Shown one piece after another: positions 36,707 through 47,480 of a stretch of DNA of 64,000 nucleotides; the stretch's first letter is position 1; every line of letters starts with the position of its first letter. This DNA is from Melieria omissa (Eukaryota; Arthropoda; Insecta; Diptera; Ulidiidae): assembly GCA_963971225.1 (NCBI GenBank), contig OZ020267.1, positions 150,899,920 to 150,963,919 of the forward strand, given 5' to 3'. The translations under genes were made by a program, and so were the position numbers. Below the pieces are notes generated by a model. That model was not told where the DNA came from and ran no database searches. It worked only from the letters and a program-made list of their open reading frames with translations.

Positions 36707-37219
36707 CTAATATCTATATTTAGTGGAGTAGTCCTTTGGCGACACAACCAGACCGCGTCCCTTACGCGCTCCCCTGTACACCGTCTCAATGATGTCGATC
36801 ATTTCTTGCTTGTCCTCCAGTGGCCAATTGATTTTGTTGTTGTTGCCCGTGCCCAAATCAATCATAATGTGTTTGTTACGAAAGAAGAACATTACCGTGC
36901 AGGGGTCGTACAATTCGTACATTTTGTTAAAGTCGGGCACTTCGGTGATGTCCACCAAGTAAATGACTGCAAAGTTTTTCACCTTCTCCGCTATGCTGTA
37001 CATCACTTCGTCCATTTTCATGCACGCAGGATCCCAATCGTGTCCGAACCGTATAACCTGCGAAAGGAGTGGAATTAGTGCTGCTTGAGCTATTGGAACT
37101 TTCCCTTTGGCAGCAGTCCTTGGGCCATGTTGCTGGCTTACCACAACGCGGTCCTCCTCGGAGAGTATGGCTTGGTCAACTTGCCAGCCGTTGTGCAAAT
37201 GTGGCAGCATATACGACAT
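36707..37219 (-). CDS. Dim1: Dim1 / TXNL4A, U5 snRNP 15-kDa thioredoxin-fold protein
   Basis: Component of the U5 and U4/U6.U5 snRNPs, needed for pre-mRNA splicing in the nucleus. Exons on the minus strand are 37219-37142 and 37057-36707. The 84-nt intron (37058-37141) has GTAAGC and CGCAG ends. Joined, they give 142 residues, the usual family length. The protein begins MSYMLPHLHNGWQVDQAI, continues EEDRVVV/IRFGHDWDP across the junction, contains NFAVIYLVDITEVPDFNKMY and FFFRNKHIMIDLGTG, and ends SPKDYSTKYRY, essentially the canonical metazoan sequence. The intron is a multiple of three and stop-free, so the genomic frame reads through as 170 codons; that is not the protein. It is divergent from LeuRS with 416 bp between the start codons. 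Confidence 0.97.
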   Translation of the reverse strand: MSYMLPHLHNGWQVDQAILSEEDRVVVSQQHGPRTAAKGKVPIAQAALIPLLSQVIRFGHDWDPACMKMDEVMYSIAEKVKNFAVIYLVDITEVPDFNKMYELYDPCTVMFFFRNKHIMIDLGTGNNNKINWPLEDKQEMIDIIETVYRGARKGRGLVVSPKDYSTKYRY

Positions 37220-37635
37220 GATTAAGGGTTTTAATTCAAATACACTTTACACAATAAAATTTCACAAATTTATGTTTTCCGCGCAACTTTGTTAGAAATT
37301 GCGAAAAAATTGCTGTCGCCGGAAAAACGTTTGTAAACACACGAAAATCAGCTGTGGCAGCAAGCTGAGAGTGCTGCCAAGTTGAGGCAACCAACACTGC
37401 TTCTGGTACATTGCTGTTCGGTCTGGCAACGCTCGCAATATTTTCGCAGAGATTGAACTTCATATACGTGATTCAGAGACTGAATTCTTGACTCTGCTTT
37501 TGCTGCGGTGTCGTTGGCGACCAAACACGTTGCACGTTTTGCTGCTCTGATTGTGGTGTTAGTATTTTTGCATTAAAACAAAGCTAAGGAAAACAACGCT
37601 TAAAAGCAGTTTACAGCGCACAAGTCAATTGCAAA
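37220..37635. promoter_or_regulatory. Shared divergent promoter of Dim1 and LeuRS
   Basis: The 416 bp between the start codons must hold both promoters and leaders. No TATA box is evident near either gene. GTTAGTATTTTT at 37558-37569 matches the fly housekeeping core-promoter Motif 6 (KTYRGTATWTTT), 67 bp before the LeuRS ATG. Two CACGTT hexamers one base apart lie at 37526-37531 and 37533-37538. This fits TATA-less housekeeping promoters; functional use is inferred. Confidence 0.7.
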
Positions 37636-40600
37636 ATGGTAAGTTTTATAAGTGAAGTGTGGTGCAGTTGGACAGCACCTGCGATATGGACAGGTTTTCT
37701 GTCTTACCGGCTGATGCAACTCATGAATTATGAATTGAAGCCAAACTTCTGTCACCTTTGCAGGCGAACATTGAACGAAAGGGAACGTTTAAGGTTCAGT
37801 ACCTGCAGACAGTCGAGCGCAGCGTGCAAGAACGCTGGGAGGAACTGCATCTGCATGAGGCGGATGCGCCGACCGAGCCCAGGAAGAGTTTGGACGAGAA
37901 GTTCATGGTGACTTTCCCCTTCCCGTATATGAATGGACGCCTCCATCTGGGACATGCGTTTTCGCTGTCGAAGGCAGAATTTGCGGTGCGCTATCAACGC
38001 TTGAAGGGCAAACGCGTACTGTGGCCCATGGGCTTCCACTGCACCGGAATGCCAATCAAGTCTTGCGCGGATAAGCTGAAGCGTGAAATGGAGCAATTTG
38101 GCAATCCACCTCAGTTTCCTGCGGACGATGTGTCGGTAAAAGAGCCAGAAGAACCCACAGTGGGCGATGTGCCCAAAGACAAGTCGAAGGGAAAGAAAAG
38201 CAAGGCGGTGGCAAAGACCACTGCGGCCAAGTATCAATGGCAAATTATGCAGAGTCTTGGGATGAAAGATGAGGAGATTCAATTGTTTGCAGATACGGAA
38301 TTTTGGCTTAAGTACTTTCCGCCTATGGCTGTGAGCGACCTTAAGCAACTTGGTGTTCACGTGCGTTAGCATAATTGTTTGTCTGTTGCTCTTCTTTATA
38401 ATACTCCCTGTATTGCTTCCCATTCAGATTGACTGGCGGCGCACGTTCATCACCACAGATGTGAATCCGTTCTTTGACTCTTTTGTTCGCTGGCAGTTTT
38501 TGCACCTAAAGAATCGCGGCAAGGTGATGTATGGCAAGCGCTACACTATCTACTCGCCGAAAGACGGTCAGCCGTGCATGGACCATGATCGCTCCACTGG
38601 CGAAGGAGTGGGTCCGCAGGAGTATACGCTCATAAAAATGAAAATGCTTGAAAAGCCGGCAAAACTGAGGTGTCAATGTTGTCTTAAGCAAACATTTTAC
38701 CAGTTAATTATAATGTATTTCATTACTACAGCGCTGTGCAAGGGCCGCTTTTCATGGTAGCCGCCACACTTCGACCCGAAACCATGTACGGCCAGACTAA
38801 CTGCTGGCTGCATCCTGACATCAAGTATATCGCCTGGCAAACAACACGCAACAATGAGGTCTGGATCAGCACGCGGCGTGCCGCTCGCAACATGTCCTAT
38901 CAGGGCTTTACCAGTGAGGAGGGAAAAGTTGTTGAGATTGCGGAGCTGACAGGTCAGGAGTTGTTGGGCATTCCGCTTAGCGCTCCGCTGACCCTGCACA
39001 AGACCATCTACACACTGCCGATGCTCTCGATAAAAGAGGATAAGGGCACGGGCGTAGTAACATCGGTGCCATCGGATTCGCCCGATGATTATGCCGCCCT
39101 GGTAGATCTGCAGAAGAAGGAAGCCTTCAGGCAAAAGTATGGCCTCAAAGACGAGATGGTTTTGCCGTTCACGCCGGTGCCCATAATTGAGGTGCCCTCT
39201 TTGGGTAACTTGTGTGCTGTACACGCTTACGAGAAGTTCAAAATACAGTCACAAAACGATAAGGATAAACTGGCCGAGGCGAAGGAGCTGTGCTATCTGA
39301 AAGGTATGTAAAATAGATTAAAAAGGAAATCTTTAATTTTGAATGCAACAAATTCCGTTGTAGGCTTCTACGATGGCGTTTTACTGGTTGGTGAATTTGC
39401 TGGCCGTAAGGTACAGGATATCAAAAAGCTCGTACAGACGAAGCTTGTTGACGCCAAGAAAGCCGATATCTTCTACGAGCCTGAGAAACCAATAATTTCG
39501 CGTTCGGGCGATGAGTGTGTGGTCGCATTGTGCAATCAGTGGTACCTGAACTACGGCGAACCCGAGTGGCGTGCGCAAGCTGGCAAAATGCTGCAAAACA
39601 TGAACACCTTCCACGAAGAGTTGCGCAACAATTTTGAGGCGTGTCTGAATTGGCTGCATGAGTATGCGTGCTCGCGCACATACGGTCTGGGCACCAAGCT
39701 GCCATGGGATGAGCAGTGGCTGATTGAATCGCTTTCCGACTCCACCATCTACATGGCTTTCTATACGGTTGTACACCTACTGCAAGGCGGCAGCTTCCGG
39801 GGCGAACAGCCGAGTCCAATCGGTTGGTGTCAGCATATGGTTATCTTTTTTTGATGAAAATTTCATGCAATATTTTCTCCACGCAGGCATTCAAGCCGAG
39901 GACATGACGCCCGAAGTGTGGGATTTCATTTTCTTCAGAGATGCGCCCTATCCCGAGACCAAAATTAAGTGCGAGTCAATGTATAAGATGCGTCGAGAGT
40001 TTGAGTATTGGTACCCGATGGACTTGCGCGTTTCGGGCAAGGATTTAGTGCAGAACCACTTGACGTTTATGTTGTATAATCATGCTGCCATTTGGCCTGA
40101 TGAGTCAAACAAGTGGCCCCTTGGTGTACGCGCAAATGGTTTTCTGTTGCTGAATTCAGCGAAAATGTCCAAGTCCGATGGAAATTTCCTGACACTGGAC
40201 GAAGCAATTAACAAGTTCTCGGCAGATGGCACGCGTCTGTGTCTGGCTGACGCTGGTGACGGCTTGGAGGATGCCAATTTTGTGGAAAGCACTGCCGATG
40301 CAGGGATTTTGCGCTTGTTTGCCTTTGTCGAGTGGGTTAAGGAGATGCTGGCTTCGCGCGCATTGCTGCGCAAGGGAGCGCGCACCCAATTCAACGACAG
40401 GGTCTTCACCAGCGAAATGTTCATGAAGACGCGTGAAACGGACGAACACTACCAGAAGATGATGTTTAAAGAGGCACTGCGCACCGGTTTCTACGAGTTC
40501 CAGCTTATACGCGACAAGTACCGTGAACTGTGCGGATCGCGGGGCATGCACGAAGAGCTAGTGATGGAGTTTATACGTCGGCAGGCACTGTTAATTGCGC

Positions 40601-41704
40601 CTATTTGTCCACACATTGCCGAGCATGTGTGGGGGCTACTGAGCAATACAGACTCCATTATGAATGCCACTTGGCCCTCAGTGGGCGACATCAGTAAGCT
40701 GGAGATTATGTCGTCCGAGTATCTGATGGAGGCGGCTCATTCGTTCCGCCTGAGCTTAAAGAACTTGCTGCAAGTGCGTGCCAAGGGTGGCAAGGAGAAG
40801 TCGTTGAATTCGGCCAGCTTGAAGCCGAATCGTGCGCTGGTGTATGTGGCCAAAACATACCCGCCATGGCAACGCTGTGTGCTGGACACGATGCGTGAGA
40901 TGTACAAGGAGTCGAATGCACTGCCCGAAAACAAGGTGATTGCGGCAACGCTGCAAAAGAAGGAGGAGCTGAAGAAGTACACGAAGCGCGTTATGCCGTT
41001 TGCGCAAATGATTCGTGAGAAGGTGGAAGGCGTTGGGGGAGTAGGTGGTAGAGGATTGGCGGCGATGGCAGCGTACTTGGACTACGATGAGCGGCAAGTG
41101 CTGCTCAACAACGTGGAGTACCTGAGAAACACACTGGATGTGAGTATTTGAAGTAAATTTACTGTTTGTTGCACAATGTTGTCATGTGTCTTCCGCGCAG
41201 CTCGATGACTTTGATGTCAAATACACTACCGATCCTGATACGCCGGAGAAAACGCGTGAAGAGGTGCGTCCTGGTTCGCCGTTCATAACGTTCTTTGTAA
41301 CGCCGAATGTAACTGTCGAGTTGGTAAACCCCATTGAACGTTCAGGCCTTTTCGGTGTGAATACTGTTATCTGCGAGGGTGACACTGTGAAGACGCTCAT
41401 TGAAAGACTGGCCAAAGTTATCAGCTTTAAAGGTGTGCAATGTTGATCTTAATTGGGTCACACTTCATGAATTTTAATGATTTTGTTTGTAATTTTAGCT
41501 GATGTATCGACACTGAAACTCTGGCGCTATGATGACCCCGTGCTGGGCCCACGCCAAATACCAGCTTTCCAAGACTATAAAGCTGGCAAGACACCACTTA
41601 CTGAGGGCGAATTCGTGCTAGATGTGGAGAAGAAAACCGTCTCTCTCAAGCTCGACGATAAGTTGATCGATGTGGGCACAAACTTTATTTATGTGGTTCA
41701 ATGA
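37636..41704 (+). CDS. LeuRS: Leucyl-tRNA synthetase, cytoplasmic
   Basis: Class I synthetase charging tRNA-Leu in the cytosol. Eight coding exons: 37636-37638 (ATG only), 37764-38360, 38428-38669, 38732-39303, 39364-39822, 39887-41139, 41201-41432, 41499-41704. They join in frame to 1,187 residues, close to the human enzyme. The HIGH-type motif HLGH is at 62-65 within [17 protein letters not shown], followed by [10 protein letters not shown] Lys-rich spacer (DKSKGKKSK) typical of eukaryotic LeuRS follows. The CP1 editing region holds [14 protein letters not shown] and [15 protein letters not shown], and [14 protein letters not shown] precedes the KMSKS loop at 717-721. A C-terminal domain ends FIYVVQ. 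Introns are 60-67 nt except the first (125 nt). The 5' splice site of intron 5 (GTTGGT) is weak but the only one that keeps frame. No catalytic residue appears lost. Confidence 0.97.
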
Positions 41705-42281
41705 CTACGACTTTCACTGGATTAACTCCAATGCGGCAAGGAATAATTTATTTGTAACTTCTGGGTTATCGCCGTTTACACACACATTTTACTGCATCAA
41801 GTCATTTTAAATGTGTAAAAACAAAACCTACGCTACGCTCACGTGACTGCATTCTGTTTTATTTGATTTGAATTTTCTATGCAAATAAATTATAACTATA
41901 AAACGTACATTAATGCGCCTTGCAGAGCTGATTCAACGCTGGAGCGGCACTTTTCACTTTCAATGAAGCACACTAGCACTCGACTTTTTGCAGATTGCCG
42001 ATAGGTAACTCTCAAAGCGAAGTCACCTTTGAGCCCTCGTACGCGTTTAGCTGTGCCCGTTTTTCTTTTCTTCTACTTGGCTGCGCGGTATTTGAGTCAA
42101 GTACTACTTGTCTAACATATATCTTGGCCTAGATTCGCGAGCCACAAGTGCGCGTATGCGTGTGTGTGCGTGCAGATAAGCCTAAGCGCAGCAAACGCCA
42201 TGGGCGGTCAAGACTGCTGCGATTAATGGCATATATCGTCCACCCCCCTGGCTGTGCAACCCGCCCGAAGGGTTTTGCAGC
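41705..42281. promoter_or_regulatory. LeuRS 3' end and upstream region of the trypsin gene
   Basis: AATAAA at 41884-41889 is a good LeuRS polyadenylation signal, 180 nt after its stop. The following sequence, up to the TATA box, carries an AGATAA (WGATAR) site at 42174-42179, about 110 bp upstream of the TATA. Midgut digestive genes of flies are commonly driven by GATA factors, so this fits a gut enzyme, but the link is inferred. Confidence 0.5.
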
Positions 42282-42288
42282 TATAAAA
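42282..42288 (+). promoter_or_regulatory. TATA box of the trypsin gene
   Basis: TATAAAA, with an initiator-like GACAGTT about 31 bp downstream (A at 42314) as the likely start site. This gives an 85-nt leader. A CACGTG overlaps the region immediately after it (42290-42295). Confidence 0.7.
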
Positions 42289-42398
42289 ACACGTGCAGTT
42301 TTGGAAAATTGTGACAGTTTTTCATTGTTGAACGCGACGTGCTATTGGTCGTGTGTGATATAACGCAAAATATTGTATAAAAAAAATAAAAACCTAAA

Positions 42399-43618
42399 AT
42401 GTGGTTACGTTACGTGGTGGGTGTGGCGATATTGATTTTTGGAGTGTCCCAAACGGATGCTGGAGGTGAGTGAAATGTATGTTTTCGGCTCAAACAGAAT
42501 TTTATCGAGCATGTAAAAGGCATTTTGAGTTCTCAGTGTATAGTTAAATTAATTGTTTCAAAGAAAAATTTAATTGTTTTCCATTGCACGCGCTTCAATA
42601 AATTTTATTTAAATTATATAAAATAATTTAAAAATTATTATTGTAGCTTGTCTCATACCACAACCGCTTAGAGCTCGTTCCGCAGACTTTCTGCCATCGT
42701 CCACTGTTGTATTGCCACGCCCACGCCTTGATGGACGCATTGTGGGCGGCTATGTTGTGAACATTACCGACGCGCCACATCAGATTTCGCTGCAAACGAG
42801 TGGACACATATGTGGCGGTTCAATAATTTCGGTAAAGTATCACAAATGTTTGCTTGTCTAGTCTGTCTAAGGCCTTGTTGTTGTTGTAAATGTAAAAGAA
42901 ATTAAATCGAAAAAATTCCAAATATAAAATTTAAACACAGGTTTTCCTTTTTTCCAGCCCGAGTGGATACTGACAGCAGCGCACTGCACATCGTAAGTAG
43001 CGCGTCTACAAAACTAAACTCGCTCTGTAAATTTGAAGCCAAATTTTCCATTTCCATTTCAGTGGCAAAGATGCCGACCACATGAAGGTGCGCGTAGGTT
43101 CATCGGTGACGGCCAGCGGCGGCCGACTGCTGCGCATCAAACAGATCGTACAACACGCACAGTTCAACTACTCAAATGTGGACTACGACTACGCACTGCT
43201 GCGTCTAGCCGAGGTGCTGCAGTTTGACGACAAGACGAAAGCGGTTAAACTGCCCGATCTCAAGGACACCTTTATGGACGGCGACATGTGCTATGTGACC
43301 GGCTGGGGTAATACGCAAAACAGCAGCGAGTCGCGTGTTCTGTTGCGACAGGCCGAGGTGCCGCTCTTCAATCAGGAACTCTGCTCCGAAAAGTACAAAA
43401 AGTACGGCGGCGTGACCGAACGCATGATCTGCGCTGGTTATCTGGAGGGCGGCAAGGATGCGTGCCAGGGCGACTCCGGTGGACCGTTGGTGAACAGGGA
43501 GGGTGTGCTGGTCGGCGTTGTTTCGTGGGGCTATGGCTGTGCCAAGCCCGACTATCCGGGCGTGTACTCGCGCGTTAGCTTTGCTCGCGACTGGATACAA
43601 AAGCACAGTGGAGTCTGA
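42399..43618 (+). CDS. Secreted trypsin-like serine protease
   Basis: Secreted S1-family endopeptidase zymogen. Exons 42399-42465, 42647-42831, 42958-42992 and 43063-43618 join to 280 residues. Residues 1-22 form a signal peptide (hydrophobic [11 protein letters not shown]). A propeptide ends at Arg53 before IVGG, the classical activation site. The catalytic triad is visible: His93 in TAAHC, Asp138 in YDYALL and Ser234 in GDSGGP. Asp228, six residues before Ser234, and the glycines of SWGYGC predict cleavage after Lys or Arg, hence trypsin specificity. Cysteines pair as expected for S1. The 35-nt third exon carries the His region. A digestive role is likely but inferred; an immune or developmental protease is possible. 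AATAAA at 43647-43652 closes the transcript. Confidence 0.95.
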
Positions 43619-43742
43619 AAGTTGAGCTTCAGTTGGGTTCAAGCAAAATAAAATAAAAAAATTTTAAATTAAAAAATGGTTTGCTTTAAAAATTCTTCTT
43701 AAAAATTCTTAATTTTAAACGTTTTTTTTATTTTTTTACGAC

Positions 43743-43985
43743 GATGATTCGTTCCATAGATAAAATTCAAAAACTTTACAGTCTCAGAATTTTAATTTTA
43801 ATTTTAAAGTTCTTTAATACGATGCACAGTGATTCGTTCCATAGACAAAATTCAAAAAATTTAGTCTCAGAATTCAATTTTAAGTTTTTTTTAAGTTCTT
43901 TAAAGCGATGCACAGTGATTCGTTCCACAGAAAAAAATTCAAAAAATGTATTGTCTCAGAATTTAACGATTTTGATGTCATTTGA
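43743..43985 (+). repeat. Tandem repeat, three copies, about 78-86-bp unit
   Basis: Units start at 43743, 43821 and 43907. Each has GATTCGTTCCATAGA..AAATTCAAAAA followed by GTCTCAGAATT. The frames they contain are by-products of repetition. Confidence 0.7.
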
Positions 43986-44116
43986 AAGATAAAATTCCAA
44001 CTAAGAAAACAATAAAAAAATCTGTGCATAAAATTAATTGGTGTGTAAGCAAACGCTCCTTAAAGATGGAACTTTTTTCACAAAAAAAACTTAAGCACAG
44101 GTTTTCTGTTTTTTAA

Positions 44117-44700
44117 TCTATTGAGTAAAAAAAATCTTAAAAATAAACGGATAGCAAGAAGTTGTAAAAACTTTAAATATATATTAAGAATCGATGTGGA
44201 CATTGTTGCTTTTAATGTTTGCTCAAAATTTGCAAAACAGAGGCAAAAAGTGGAATAACTTTTAATTTGAAATATTTTTCAAAATTAAAAATCTGAAAAT
44301 TGGCAAAACTTAGAGAAAAAAATGTAAAAAGTGGGTGAAAGTATGTTTCTGGATTATTGTTTATTTTAGTCTATTGAGTAAAAAATTCGTAAAAATAAAT
44401 GGATAGCAAGAAGTTGTTGAAATTTTAAATATAGATTGAGAATTAATGTGGGCATTTTTGCTTTAAATTTTGGCTCAAAATTTGCAAAACAGAGGCTTCT
44501 ACTCGACTTTTGATTTAAAATATGTTCCTGGATTATTGTTTATTTTAGTCTATTGAGTAAAAAAAATCTTACAAATAAATGGATAGCAAGAAGTTGTCAA
44601 AACTTTAAATATAGATTGAGAATCAATGTGGGCATTTTTGCTTTAAATTTTGGCTCAAAATTTGCAAAACAGAGGCTTCTACTCCACTTTTGATTTAAAA
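44117..44700 (+). repeat. Direct repeat, three copies of about 130 bp
   Basis: Copies at 44117-44244, 44370-44496 and 44549-44676 start TCTATTGAGTAAAAAA and end AATTTGCAAAACAGAGGC, with GGATAGCAAGAAGTTGT inside. The second and third copies are nearly identical and lie 179 bp apart, so the last duplication is the most recent. Partial extra units lie between them. Confidence 0.75.
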
Positions 44701-44857
44701 TATTTTTCAAAACTAAAAACCTGATAATTGCCAAAACTTAGAGAAAAATATCTATTTTATTTTAATATTAAATACTTATGTTTATTTTAAGAAGAACTCT
44801 TTCTTGATTGAATAATGTAATCACATCCTCCGGTATTTTCCGATCTCAGAAAATAAT

Positions 44858-45140
44858 TCAATTTGAAAAGTAGTTTAAACACCTATTATTCGACAAAATT
44901 TTATTTATCCCTGAAAGTATGCAATCAGCATAAAAAAAATTAAAAAAAAGTGCGCAAATGCAATGAAATGGAAAATGAAAATTGAAAAAAGCTTTGAAAA
45001 AACCCCAATATCCTCCAACCCCAAAAAAGAATTTAATTTGAAAAGTAGTCTAAACACCTATTTTTCGAAACAATATATTTTGTTTACGCCTGAAAGTATG
45101 CAATCAGCATGAAAAATTGAAAAAACTGCACAAATGCAAA
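44858..45140 (+). repeat. Direct repeat, two copies
   Basis: Copies begin near 44859 and 45034 with AATTTGAAAAGTAGT.TAAACAC and end CTGAAAGTATGCAATCAGCAT. The offset is about 175 bp, similar to the spacing of the preceding repeats, which suggests a common origin. Confidence 0.65.
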
Positions 45141-46600
45141 ACATAGCAACACTTGTTGCTGTAGCTAACTAAAAATGACAAAAACTTCTAAATTTAAGTC
45201 ACAGGCATTGCCAAACTACATAAATTGAACAACAAAAAATAAAGATTTAAATTCAACAGACCATGATTAACTTGTATATAAAATTTTATGAAGAACATAC
45301 CACTCTTTCTAATTTTGTCTCGCAGTTTTATGAAGTCGAATCAAATCAACATGAAATAACCAAAAGAGATGCAACACAATTTAAATTGTTAAAGATTTCA
45401 AGTGAAATTTAAATTTTCATTTCATCCATGCAGCATTTGTCACCTGCTATTCCAGCTTTTCCCCAACATTACACAATGCGCCCCCGCACTGCAGCGCGGG
45501 AAAGACCTGAGGGCCATGTACGATTGTTGTTGCGTACACCGGCTTCCGTTGTCGCATTGTGTCAGCGCAAGTGGCCAAGACTTTCAACTGCGTGAAAAGC
45601 AAGTGGAAAATTTCCACCTGAGCTGACGTGGGCTCATTGTTAAAACGCGCAATGTCAAAGTCACAGCCCAATGCTGATCCAAACTGCAACGGGAGCAATT
45701 AATGAACGCTACGTGATTGCCGAAAGCGATAATTATGCGTGGCGCCAATTCACATTGACGTCACTTGCGGCGCACGGTGACCGCCTACCGCAAATGACGC
45801 ATAACGTTAGGCGTTCATAACGGCTGCAATCTTTGTTCTTGTTAATTATGTCTGTACATCAAATGTGCGCAAGAGTTGTGCGGCGTTCTGAGGTGTGGAT
45901 TTCAAATTAACCAAATGGCCGCTTCTCAAACCAAATCTGGTGGGTGGGCTGAAGATAAAAGTAGATATTTTCGGGCATTGCTCTTATTAATAACTAAACC
46001 CTTTGGCGGATTGCACAACGTTATTGTTTGTTACGACTTTTGGCGGGTGGAGTTCGGACTTGAGCCCAAACACCGTCGCAACAATAACCACGTTTGATTC
46101 GGGGACACACACCAAAATTAGTAAATGAGTGAATGTGCATGTGCGATATTTACATGTGGACTTATGCAACTTATAAGATCTCCTCAACGATTGCTCTGTC
46201 ATTAGGAATATTACAATAAGTTGTTTACAGTCAACACTAATCATTTGTGCTGACATTGTTGTGAGTTAAATTAACTCTTAACCAACAATTTTGTGCAGTT
46301 AAGTTTTAAAATAGAAAGGCTGATTAATGCACTGAGAGCTGTAGAAAAAATTTGATGAAAACATTCCACCCATTGTAACATTTCATAATACCGAATTTAT
46401 TTCTTCAGTTATCTGGTCCCAGCTGGTACATGACCAGAGCTAACTTTCGACAATAGATTTTGTGGAAAGCGGAACATTCTTAAGTTCAAGAAAATTTAAG
46501 CAATAGAACAATTGTCGACCAAGAACCTGTTTTACTAAACGTTCTTGTACAATCATAGCATTTTCGTTAGGTCTTTTGAACATTTTCTGAACCAATGTGA
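45141..46600. other. Intergenic DNA with CRE-like site
   Basis: No gene supported. 45440-45860 is GC-richer and contains a perfect CRE palindrome TGACGTCA at 45756-45763 and a related TGACGCA nearby. It lies about 1.4 kb upstream of the E-box cluster proposed as the tim control region. Confidence 0.4.
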
Positions 46601-47480
46601 ACCAATACAGCCACAGCCACAGCCGCACTTTTTCGGTAAATGTCAGATTTCTGATGTGCAATGTGTCCACTCGCATTAGTGGCAACGGCTGCCAGAAAGA
46701 AGTACCGGCACCGGTGCTTTACACGCGTGCAGAGCGCCCCGGCAGACAAGCTGCAAGTAATGATTAATGTACACAATGAAGCGACGTAATCGCCTGCGAA
46801 AAATAAACAAAAATGGCAAAAGCATTAGCAAAGCAGACCGCTGCGAGCAAAGCAAACAAAAGAAAAACACCGCAAATTGCTACACAAAAATACGAATGGC
46901 AAAACAAAACAGAACCAAACCGAAGGAAAAACACGCAGTACTCGCATTGTTTGATCGCCTGTATTCGCCTGCCGGAGAATCCATTCAGCGCCGATGACCG
47001 GCGCGCACAATACGCAACCGCCGCTCCAACGTCCCACACTCGCACCGCGCGTCCCGCATTACAGTTACGCCGCACCAGAGCACTCTGCACTGCGCTGCGC
47101 CACCCCCGTTGCCGGCTGCATTATGCGCCACTACCAGCGCCCCAAACGTGCGCACGTTTTGCGCACACGTGAGCCGAGCGAGCGCAGCGCCCGCGCCGCA
47201 GAACGTTTTTCATAACGTGCCATTGGTCGAAGTGGGACAGAAAGTGCGCTCGTAAGAGGCCGGAAAGCTCGGCGCGACGAAGCTTCGGCATCGCGGTGGG
47301 CCGGCGACGCGGTGCGGCAGTCGCGACGAACGCAGGCGGCTCATGCAGTTGCATGTGAGCCGGAACGGCGGCGCTGCACAATGCAAATGTGCACAAAGCT
47401 GCCAGCCACTCGGGCCGAGTACGGCCAACACATTAACCGTTGAATAGCCACAGCGAGCGGATGTGCGCACGGCAACTTAA
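46601..47480 (+). promoter_or_regulatory. GC-rich candidate tim promoter with tandem E-boxes
   Basis: Strongly CpG-rich between about 46970 and 47480, unlike its surroundings. 47144-47159 is a perfect 16-bp palindrome that contains AACGTG and CACGTT. A canonical CACGTG follows at 47166-47171, seven bases after the CACGTT. A further AACGTG lies at 47214-47219. The tandem E-box with a 6-7-bp spacer is the arrangement bound cooperatively by CLOCK:CYCLE-type dimers at clock genes. Assignment to tim rests on position and motif, not on a mapped transcript. No TATA box is evident, and the start site lies somewhere between here and about 47.6 kb. Confidence 0.55.

Noticed and set aside
36707..37219. 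A 170-residue version of Dim1
   Set aside because: The extra 28 residues are an intron with GTAAGC and CGCAG ends; removing it restores the invariant 142-residue protein.
37758..37766. LeuRS starting at a TTG reading MQANIERK
   Set aside because: TTG-CAG is the 3' splice acceptor; the real start is the ATG at 37636 joined by splicing.
46767..47172. Overlapping open frames of 76-119 codons in the CpG-rich block
   Set aside because: High GC lowers stop frequency in all frames; the block looks like promoter DNA and no domain is present.
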